Source of the DNA: JALYXI01 sp963795835
GTDB taxonomy: Bacteria > Acidobacteriota > Terriglobia > Bryobacterales > Bryobacteraceae
Assembly: GCA_963795835.1 (NCBI GenBank)
Contig: CAWCJC010000006.1
Location: forward strand, 1-64,000
DNA length: 64,000 nucleotides
Direction: 5' to 3'
Position 1 is the first letter of the stretch, and the number at the start of each line of letters is the position of its first letter. Made by a program: the position numbers and the translations under genes. Under the pieces are notes generated by a model. It did no database searches. It was not told the origin of the DNA and saw only the letters and a list, made by a program, of their open reading frames with translations. This document shows, one piece after another, positions 57,804-64,000 of this stretch.

Positions 57804-58427
57804 ATGGCCCCTCCTGAAAATCAGATCGAAGCCCTCTTCTTAGACCTGGGCGGCGTTATGCTCACCAACGGTTGGGACAGCGACACCCGCCGCGCCGCGG
57901 CCGCAAAATTCGATCTGGACTTGGCTGATATGGATGGCCGTCACCGGATGACCTTCGATACTTATGAGATCGGCAAACTTACTCTCTCGGAGTACTTGGC
58001 GCGCGTCATCTTCTATAAGCCCCGCTCCTTCACACCCGAAACTTTTACGGCCTGGATCCTAGACCAGTCTCAGTCTTACCCGGACATGATCCAGCTGGTC
58101 ACGCAGCTGAAATCGAAGTACCGCCTCAAAGTTTTCGTGGTCAGCAATGAGGGCAGGGAACTCACGGAATTCCGGATCGCAAAATTCAAATTAGGCAGCT
58201 TCGTAGACGCCTTCGTCTCCTCCTGCTTCGCCGGACTTCGTAAGCCTGATAACGACATCTACAAGCTCGCGCTCGATCTGATCCAGATTGAACCGAATCG
58301 CATCGCCTACTTAGATGATCGGCAGCTTTTCGTCGAAGTCGCCGCGACGTTCGGAATTCGCGCCATCCAACACGTCTCATTGGAAGCGACCAGTTTGGCT
58401 CTCGCCGATCTTGGTCTTTCGCTTTGA
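57804..58427 (+). CDS. HAD-superfamily hydrolase (HAD-IA type)
   Basis: 207 residues. N-terminal LFLDLGGVMLTNGW replaces the usual DxDxT with DxG, as in YihX/epoxide-hydrolase-N-like members. A KVFVVSNEGREL motif II and DDRQLF motif IV follow; KLGSFVDAFVSSCFAGLRKPDN holds the lysine loop. Probably a sugar-phosphate phosphatase. It is four bases from the MarC start, so they may be co-transcribed. Confidence 0.75.
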   Translation: MAPPENQIEALFLDLGGVMLTNGWDSDTRRAAAAKFDLDLADMDGRHRMTFDTYEIGKLTLSEYLARVIFYKPRSFTPETFTAWILDQSQSYPDMIQLVTQLKSKYRLKVFVVSNEGRELTEFRIAKFKLGSFVDAFVSSCFAGLRKPDNDIYKLALDLIQIEPNRIAYLDDRQLFVEVAATFGIRAIQHVSLEATSLALADLGLSL

Positions 58428-58431
58428 GCCG

Positions 58432-59076
58432 ATGACCCCGGCTGCTCTCTTTCAGTTCTCCCTCGTCGCTTTCAGCTCCATTTTCTTTCTTGTCGATCCA
58501 TTCGCAGCCATTCCTCCGTTCCTGGCAATGACCGCCGGTGCGTCCGCCTCGGATCGTCGCCGCATGGCCAAGCGCGCCGCCATAACGTGCTTCTTCGTCC
58601 TGTCCACATTCGCGCTCGCCGGTGGTTTGATCTTCAAACTGTTTGGCATCACGCTGCCGGCCCTGAAGATCGCGGGCGGCCTTCTGCTTTTCCTGATTGG
58701 CATGGAAATGCTGCGGGCTAAGCAGTCCACGAAAGAATCTCCCGAGGAAACGGAAGAGGGATCCCGCAAAGAAGATGTAGGTATCATTCCCCTCGGCATT
58801 CCCCTATTGGCAGGCCCGGGCGCGATCTCAAGCGTGATGGTCCTGATGGGCGATTCGCCCAATTGGTGGCAGGCCGCCCCCGTCTTCATCGCTATTCTGT
58901 TTACTTGCGTTTCCGCGTTTCTGATTCTTTCCATGGCAGATCGAGTTCGCGATCTGCTCGGCGAAACCGGAATTCACATTTTGATGCGGTTGATGGGGTT
59001 ACTTCTCACAGCCCTGGCGGTGCAATTTGTAATCAACGGCTTACAGGATATTGGGTTCGTTTCGCAAAAAGGATGA
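58432..59076 (+). CDS. MarC-family membrane protein
   Basis: 214 residues from ATG at 58432. Six hydrophobic segments; first FSLVAFSSIFFLVDPFAAIP and conserved GRPGAISSVMVLM-like LLAGPGAISSVMVLMG segment. The MarC/UPF0056 family has no agreed function. Its stop overlaps the downstream SDR ATG (ATGA). Likely translated together. Confidence 0.75.
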   Translation: MTPAALFQFSLVAFSSIFFLVDPFAAIPPFLAMTAGASASDRRRMAKRAAITCFFVLSTFALAGGLIFKLFGITLPALKIAGGLLLFLIGMEMLRAKQSTKESPEETEEGSRKEDVGIIPLGIPLLAGPGAISSVMVLMGDSPNWWQAAPVFIAILFTCVSAFLILSMADRVRDLLGETGIHILMRLMGLLLTALAVQFVINGLQDIGFVSQKG

Positions 59077-59108
59077 ACGGCACAACAAATGCACCAACAG
59101 GCACAACA

Positions 59109-60128
59109 ATGAACAAACGAAATTCGCTCGCTGTCACAGCTGTCGGTCTTGGGGCAGGCCTCGCCGTTCGAGCATTCTTGAAGCGTGATTCTGAAGAAAG
59201 TCTGAAAAGTCAGGTGGTTCTGATCACCGGGGGCTCGAAAGGTTTGGGTCTTGCTTTGGCCCGGCGCTTCGCCGCCGAAGGCTGCCGCCTGGCTATCTGC
59301 GCCCGCCACAGGGAAGAGCTTCACTCGGCGAAGCGGGAGCTGGAGCAAAGGGGTGCGCAGGTCCTGGCAACCACTTGCGATGTTTCCGATGAGTCACAGG
59401 TGAAGCAGATGATTGCCGAGGTGGAGGAGCACTACGGCCGGATCGACATCCTGGTCAACAACGCAGGTCAGATCCAGATTGGCCCCGTTACGGCTATGAC
59501 CGTCGATGACTTCGATTCCGCCATGAAGGTCATGTTCTGGGGCGTGGTTTTCCCCACTCTCGCTTTGATCCCCAACATGGTCAAGCGTAAGAGCGGGAAA
59601 ATTGTGACGATCACCTCCTTCGGGGGCAAGGTCAGCGTGCCCCACATGGTTCCTTACACATGTGCCAAATTCGCGGCCACTGGATTCTCTGAAGGGTTAC
59701 GTGCAGAACTGGGCCCTGAAGGCGTTCAGGTCACAACCGTTGCTCCGGGTCTCCTTCGCACCGGTTCGTTCGTCAATGCAAAATTCAAAGGAAACCGCGA
59801 AGCCGAAGCCAAATGGTTCAGCCTTGGCGCCAGCGCCCCCCTCCTGACGATGACGGCAGATACTGCTGCCAAGAAAATCGTGACGGCGGTGAAGCGCGGC
59901 GAAGCTGAACTCATCCTGACGGGCGGAGCAAAGGCAGTTGCGGGATTGCATGGAGCTTTCCCAGGCGCCGCAGCCGACCTGCTCGGCCTAACGGCGGCCA
60001 CGCTCCTCCCCAAATTAGCAAGCTTGCCGAAGTTAAAGTCTCCATGGATGAAGGCGCTGCTCACGCTAGGCGAATTGGCCGCTAAACGCTACCGTCAACG
60101 CGCCATTCTACCGGGCCCTGCCAGGTAG
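59109..60128 (+). CDS. Short-chain dehydrogenase/reductase with N-terminal membrane segment
   Basis: About 340 residues from ATG at 59109 (MNKRNSLAVTAVGLGAGLAV); a 12-residue longer version from ATG at 59073 overlaps MarC as ATGA and is possible. Rossmann fold: ITGGSKGLGLALARRF, NNAGQIQIG, Tyr/Lys in PHMVPYTCAKFAATGF. A C-terminal extension with LLGLTAATLLPKLASLPKLK is unusual for SDRs and may interact with membrane or partner. Substrate unknown. Confidence 0.75.
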   Translation: MNKRNSLAVTAVGLGAGLAVRAFLKRDSEESLKSQVVLITGGSKGLGLALARRFAAEGCRLAICARHREELHSAKRELEQRGAQVLATTCDVSDESQVKQMIAEVEEHYGRIDILVNNAGQIQIGPVTAMTVDDFDSAMKVMFWGVVFPTLALIPNMVKRKSGKIVTITSFGGKVSVPHMVPYTCAKFAATGFSEGLRAELGPEGVQVTTVAPGLLRTGSFVNAKFKGNREAEAKWFSLGASAPLLTMTADTAAKKIVTAVKRGEAELILTGGAKAVAGLHGAFPGAAADLLGLTAATLLPKLASLPKLKSPWMKALLTLGELAAKRYRQRAILPGPAR

Positions 60129-60144
60129 GTCCGAGGGCCAACAT

Positions 60145-60939
60145 CTAGAACCAGACGTTCTCCTCCTGCCGGCTCTTCCGGAACCTCTGGTGCACTTTGG
60201 TCCCGGATAGAAACTGATCCACCACGGTGGCAAACTCCTTGGGCTGCTCTCGCTGAGGCGCATGCCCTGCCTTTTCGAGGATCACCATCTGCGAAGCCGG
60301 AATCGCCGCATGGATCTTCTCTCCCACGGTCACGGGAGTGAGTTGGTCCTTGCTACCCCAAATGACCAAAGTAGGTTGTGCAATCTTCGCCAGAAGCAAT
60401 CCCACCGAATCCCCATGTTCCGTTGCGGAATCAATCAGCGCCTGATTTGCCGCTGCTGAAACCATAGAATCCGCCCAGATAGCATCGCTCTCGGCCGCAC
60501 TGACAGAAAACCGGGTAAGCTTCGTCAATTCCTGGGCCTCATGCCGGGTCATTGGGTTCAAAAGTTGCAAATTCTGGCTATCGAGTAGGAAACCGGAATT
60601 GACGAGTACCATCCGCTCGACCGCCTTCGGGTGCGACGCCGCGAACGCGACTGCCACCGCCCCGGAAAAGCCATGTGCCACCAACGACGCACGCTCAATT
60701 CGAAGGTCTTCATAGAACCCTTCCAGAAACGAAACAAGCGTCTCAATCCGGTATCGCAGTGCAGGCTTACCCGATTGTCCGAAGCCGACCTGATCGAATG
60801 CCAACACGCGCCGGTGAGCCGAGAGCCAGCCCGTCGTCCGCGCCCACTCGCTTGAATCCGAACCGAGCCCGTGCAGCAGGATCACAGGCGGGCCATTGCC
60901 GGCCTCCGTCCAATGAATCCGCTGTCCAAAGATAGTCAT
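60145..60939 (-). CDS. Alpha/beta hydrolase with altered nucleophile elbow
   Basis: 264 residues, family fold clear: oxyanion HGLGSDSSEW, acid SKDQLTPV and base GHAPQREQP. Where LVGHSxGG is expected the sequence is LVAHGFSGAVAVAFA, so the catalytic Ser position is Gly and a Ser appears two residues later. It could be inactive, or a shifted nucleophile might act in an FSGA elbow. Convergent with the SDR gene. Confidence 0.7.
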   Translation of the reverse strand: MTIFGQRIHWTEAGNGPPVILLHGLGSDSSEWARTTGWLSAHRRVLAFDQVGFGQSGKPALRYRIETLVSFLEGFYEDLRIERASLVAHGFSGAVAVAFAASHPKAVERMVLVNSGFLLDSQNLQLLNPMTRHEAQELTKLTRFSVSAAESDAIWADSMVSAAANQALIDSATEHGDSVGLLLAKIAQPTLVIWGSKDQLTPVTVGEKIHAAIPASQMVILEKAGHAPQREQPKEFATVVDQFLSGTKVHQRFRKSRQEENVWF

Positions 60940-61001
60940 GTACGGTCACACGATTCTAACTTGGAATCCAACGTGCCACCACTACGGCGAGGAACTTGAA
61001 C

Positions 61002-61220
61002 ATGAGCGAATTAACTCAAAACGACAAGACTACTGTCCCAACAGGAAACGCCCCAGCCTCTGAAGATCTCGGAAAGGGCGGGGACCTGGGCACAAACGGG
61101 GGCACCGGAGCCGATTCCGGCGGCACCGGAATCGGAGCGACGGCACTTGACGCGGTCGGGTCCGACCTCAAATTCGATTCGGGCGTAGCCGATCACCTGA
61201 AGATTCGCCACAAGGTGTAG
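61002..61220 (+). CDS. Small Gly-rich hypothetical protein
   Basis: 72 residues from ATG at 61002 (MSELTQNDKTTVPTGN), preceded by GAGG at about 9 bases. Middle is Gly/Thr/Ser/Asp-rich (GGDLGTNGGTGADSGGTGIG). No signal or membrane segment. No family recognised; a longer start six bases upstream is possible. Confidence 0.5.
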   Translation: MSELTQNDKTTVPTGNAPASEDLGKGGDLGTNGGTGADSGGTGIGATALDAVGSDLKFDSGVADHLKIRHKV

Positions 61221-61284
61221 AGTTCGCCTTTTGCCGCTAACGTTCTAGAGACTGTCAAGTAAGGCGGTGTATGCTCAGGGAATC

Positions 61285-62097
61285 ATGAATCGCCGTGATT
61301 TCCTGGCACTCACCGCCGCACCACTCCTCGCCGCAACCTCCATCCCCGTTGGGCTGGAAATGTACTCGGTTCGCGAGGAATATAAGCTCGATCCGGAAGG
61401 AACGCTACGGAAAGTCTCCGGTATGGGCTATCAGGCTGTTGAATTCTACGCCCCGTATTTCTCCTGGACACTGGCCGAAGCGCAAAAGACGCGCAAACTC
61501 CTGGATACTCTGGGCTTGAAATGCTTCTCAACGCACAATGGACCCAAGTCCTTTGCGCCTGAGGGAATCGAACACGCAGTTGAACTAAACCAAGCCTTGG
61601 GCAGCCGCTATTTGATCTACGCGAGCGCCGGCAAGATCACCACCATAGATGGCTGGAAGCCCACCGCCGCTCTCCTTACGCAAGCTTCGCAACAGCTAAA
61701 ACGCCACAATCTGAAGACCGGCTATCACAACCACCAACTCGAGTTCCTTCCGGTTGAAGGGAAGCGCCCCATCGAATTTCTTGCAGAAAACACACCCGCC
61801 GATGTAGCCCTGCAGCTCGATTTAGGGACCTGCGTGGAGGCCGGCTCCGATCCCGTCGCGTGGATCAAGCAAAATCCAGGGCGCATCAGGTCGATGCACC
61901 TCAAAGACTGGTCAAGAGCCAACGGCTATCAAGCGCTGTTCGGCGAAGGGGAAGTGCCCTGGAAGTCTGTCTTCCAGGCAGCCGAATCCGTCGGAGGCTT
62001 GGAGTACTACCTCATCGAACAGGAGGGCAGCAAGTACACTCCCTTCGAAACAGCTCAGAAATGTCTCGCGTCATTTAAGCAGCTACACAGCAGCTAG
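61285..62097 (+). CDS. Sugar phosphate isomerase/epimerase-like protein, Tat-type signal (second)
   Basis: 270 residues from ATG at 61285 (MNRRDFLALTAAPLLAATS), a Tat-like signal. TIM barrel: SVREEYKLDPEGTLRKVSGM, AVEFYAPYFSW, TGYHNHQLEFLPV, LQLDLGTCVEAGSD, MHLKDWSRA: metal residues in order as in xylose isomerase-like proteins. Resembles the gene at 17420 in type but not closely in sequence. Convergent with the ABC transporter by about 15 bases. Confidence 0.75.
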   Translation: MNRRDFLALTAAPLLAATSIPVGLEMYSVREEYKLDPEGTLRKVSGMGYQAVEFYAPYFSWTLAEAQKTRKLLDTLGLKCFSTHNGPKSFAPEGIEHAVELNQALGSRYLIYASAGKITTIDGWKPTAALLTQASQQLKRHNLKTGYHNHQLEFLPVEGKRPIEFLAENTPADVALQLDLGTCVEAGSDPVAWIKQNPGRIRSMHLKDWSRANGYQALFGEGEVPWKSVFQAAESVGGLEYYLIEQEGSKYTPFETAQKCLASFKQLHSS

Positions 62098-63843
62098 TAC
62101 AGGCAAGTCCTGCCCCGCCTGCTGCCGCCACATGGCATAGTACAAGCCCTTGCGTGCCACCAGTTCCGCGTGACGTCCGAACTCCACAACGCGGCCTCGT
62201 TCCAGCACGTAAATCGCATCCGCATGCAGCACCGTCGAGAGGCGGTGAGCGATCAGGATCGTGATGCCATCGCGCGTTTGCGCCACGGCGCGGATCGTCT
62301 GGCTTACCTCTTCCTCGGTCAGCGAATCAAGCGAACTCGTTGCCTCGTCAAACACCAGCAACTGTGGCTTCCGCAAGAGCGCGCGAGCGATGGAGAGGCG
62401 CTGCTTCTCGCCTCCCGAAACCTTCACTCCGCCTTCGCCGATCACGGTATCGAGGCCCTTGTCGGCCCGCGCCAGTAGCCCCTGCGCCGCCGATTGATGC
62501 AGCACGTCCAGACACTCCGCGTCCGTCGCGTCCGGCTGTACGAAAAGCAGGTTTTCCCGAATGGTCCCGGAAAATAACTGAGCATCCTGCGTCACGAATC
62601 CGATGCGCCCGCGCAGCGTGTCCACATCGATCTCATCCTCCGGTGTCCCGTTGTAGTAGATATGCCCTGCTTGCGGCCTGTACAATCCGACGAGCAGCTT
62701 CACCAAGGTTGTCTTTCCCGCGCCCGATGGCCCTACGAACGCCACCGTCTCTCCGCGACGTACCGTGAAGGTGATTCCGCTTAACGCCGGAGACGAAGCC
62801 GATTGATGCTGAAAGCTCACGTCCCGAAATTCGAGAGCCTCCAGATTGCCCACGCGCACCGGATTCGCGGGACGGGGTTCGACCGGCATGTTGAGAACCG
62901 CCTGAAAGTTGTCGAGCGACACCTCTGTTTCCCGGTACGTGTTGATGACGCTGCCCAACTCCTGCAGAGGTCCGAAGATGAAGAACGAGTAGATGAAGAG
63001 CGAGAAGAACTGACCCACCGTGATCCGCTGCGTGAAGATCAGGTACAGCATCAGGAACAGAATGGACGTTCTCAGCAGGTTCACGCACGTCCCTTGCACA
63101 AAGCTCAAGCTCCGCAGATAGCGTACCTTCTTCAGTTCCAGCTTGAGGATCTTTTGCGTAGTCGAGTTCAAGCGCCCGATCTCCTGCTGCGCCAATCCCA
63201 GGCTCTTTACCAGCTCAATGTTCCGCAGGGATTCCGTCGTTGCCCCGGCGAGCGCGGTCGTCTCTTTGACGATGACCTTCTGAACTTCCTTGATCTTCCG
63301 GCTCAACACAGAACTGAGACCACCCAACAGCGGTACCGTCAACAGATACGCCGGAGCAATTGACCAATGCACGCGCATCGCGTAGATCATGACGAAGACC
63401 AACCCGATCAGCGTCGTGAAAACCAGGTTCACCGACGACGAGATGAACTTCTCCACATCCGTCCGCAGCTTCTGGAGTTTGCCCAACGTCTCGCCCGAGC
63501 GCTGATCCTCAAAGAGCGTGTAAGGCAGATCGAGCGAATGCCGAATCCCGTCCGCGTACAAATTCGCGCCCACCTGCTGCGTGATCAGGTTAACGAAGTA
63601 GTCCTGAAAGTTCTTCGCCACGCGCGAGATAAACGCCACGCCCACAGCTGCCGCCAGCAGCAGACTCACTCCGCGGATAAACTGCGCCCCGGTGTACTCT
63701 TTGTAGCGCGTCGCATAAGAATCGATAATGTGCCGGAAGATCAACGGATCGAGCAGCGAGAACACCTGGTTCACCGAAGCCAAGACCAGCGCCCACACGG
63801 CGAGCTTCCAATACGGTTTGAGATATCGCAGAAGAATGTTCAT
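62083..63843 (-). CDS. ABC transporter, fused permease-ATPase (exporter)
   Basis: 586 residues. N-terminal six-helix membrane domain (YLKPYWKLAVWALVLASVNQ), then ATPase with Walker A GPSGAGKTTLVKLL, signature VSGGEKQRLS, Walker B LLVFDEATSSLD and H-loop LIAHRLST. Likely homodimer. Substrate unknown. ATG at 63843 overlaps the upstream amidohydrolase stop by four bases. Confidence 0.85.
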   Translation of the reverse strand: MNILLRYLKPYWKLAVWALVLASVNQVFSLLDPLIFRHIIDSYATRYKEYTGAQFIRGVSLLLAAAVGVAFISRVAKNFQDYFVNLITQQVGANLYADGIRHSLDLPYTLFEDQRSGETLGKLQKLRTDVEKFISSSVNLVFTTLIGLVFVMIYAMRVHWSIAPAYLLTVPLLGGLSSVLSRKIKEVQKVIVKETTALAGATTESLRNIELVKSLGLAQQEIGRLNSTTQKILKLELKKVRYLRSLSFVQGTCVNLLRTSILFLMLYLIFTQRITVGQFFSLFIYSFFIFGPLQELGSVINTYRETEVSLDNFQAVLNMPVEPRPANPVRVGNLEALEFRDVSFQHQSASSPALSGITFTVRRGETVAFVGPSGAGKTTLVKLLVGLYRPQAGHIYYNGTPEDEIDVDTLRGRIGFVTQDAQLFSGTIRENLLFVQPDATDAECLDVLHQSAAQGLLARADKGLDTVIGEGGVKVSGGEKQRLSIARALLRKPQLLVFDEATSSLDSLTEEEVSQTIRAVAQTRDGITILIAHRLSTVLHADAIYVLERGRVVEFGRHAELVARKGLYYAMWRQQAGQDLPVLAAV

Positions 63844-64000
63844 TTGAGCGAAGCTGCCACCGACCTTTGATACTCCTGCGCTTTCCGAAAGATAGAAGCT
63901 TGATCGAGCGTTAATGGCTTCCGGTCCCGCACCAGCAGCTTGCCCGCCACCATCACGTCGTTCACATCGCTACCTTTCAACGCATATACCAGCTGCGATT
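63840..64000 (-). CDS. Amidohydrolase, partial (MtaD-like C-terminus)
   Basis: About 53 residues, 5' end off the window's right edge. Reads ...LVYALKGSDVNDVMVAGKLL then VRDRKPLTLDQASIFRKAQE to the stop at 63842-63840. This C-terminal strand with GSDVxxVxVxGK matches 5-methylthioadenosine/S-adenosylhomocysteine deaminase and related amidohydrolases. It overlaps the ABC transporter start by four bases (ATGA). Confidence 0.75.
   Translation of the reverse strand, partial: SQLVYALKGSDVNDVMVAGKLLVRDRKPLTLDQASIFRKAQEYQRSVAASLK

Noticed and set aside
58863..59072. Longer start for the SDR gene at 58863
   Set aside because: It would overlap MarC by about 210 bases with no sequence support.
1..64000. 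CRISPR arrays, insertion sequences or rRNA
   Set aside because: No regularly spaced repeats, transposase motifs or rRNA segments were recognised on either strand by eye.

Overview
The window looks like chromosomal DNA of an Acidobacteriota species, most likely near Bryobacterales/Solibacter. This is inferred from gene families: an Oar-type TonB receptor with an N-terminal carboxypeptidase-regulatory-like domain, sorbosone dehydrogenase, sugar isomerase-like proteins with RR signal peptides, DUF4159 and DUF6496 proteins, and MacB-type permease pairs. No rRNA or taxonomic marker RNA is present, so the placement is tentative. One tRNA (His) is present and no CRISPR array was seen.

Positions 1-12715 (minus strand) hold a compact virion-morphogenesis cluster. 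In transcription order: a small-terminase-position gene, large terminase, portal, scaffold, P22-like coat followed by an intrinsic terminator, connector-type genes, tail tube, tail-assembly chaperone with a canonical -1 slippery site, a very short tape measure, two distal-tail-like proteins, and a long hub/tip gene that runs off the left edge. No integrase, repressor, replication or lysis gene lies on the right side. The order and short tape measure resemble gene transfer agents or a domesticated siphovirus. Most of these genes carry single-base frameshifts, but one 660-codon stretch is clean.

12748-36788 is ordinary chromosome: a MacB permease pair without its ATPase, a small [3Fe-4S]-type ferredoxin, a methyltransferase-like protein, sugar isomerase and sorbosone dehydrogenase genes, the TonB receptor, an ABC exporter, RNase J, an FAD oxidase, FabG, a UbiD-type decarboxylase, a DUF4159 protein and tRNA-His. 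It ends with the translation operon ffh-rpsP-khpA-rimM-trmD-rplS-rnhB (minus). ffh is split by an apparent indel. Because ffh is essential, this points to residual sequence errors in the assembly.

36906-44236 (plus) carries a glycosyltransferase-methyltransferase fusion, a GT-C membrane glycosyltransferase, and a large secreted protein broken into more than ten frames. 44264-54776 (minus) holds a DUF971 protein and spoT, then tgt-yajC-secD-secF-tonB-exbB-exbD-exbD-TPR lipoprotein, linking protein export to energised outer-membrane uptake. 54849-64000 holds an OmpA-family envelope protein, a PilZ-like protein, a GH19-like lysozyme/chitinase, a HAD phosphatase, MarC, a short-chain dehydrogenase, an alpha/beta hydrolase with an altered nucleophile elbow, a second RR-signal sugar isomerase, an ABC exporter and the end of an amidohydrolase. 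No gene-free stretch exceeds about 300 bases.
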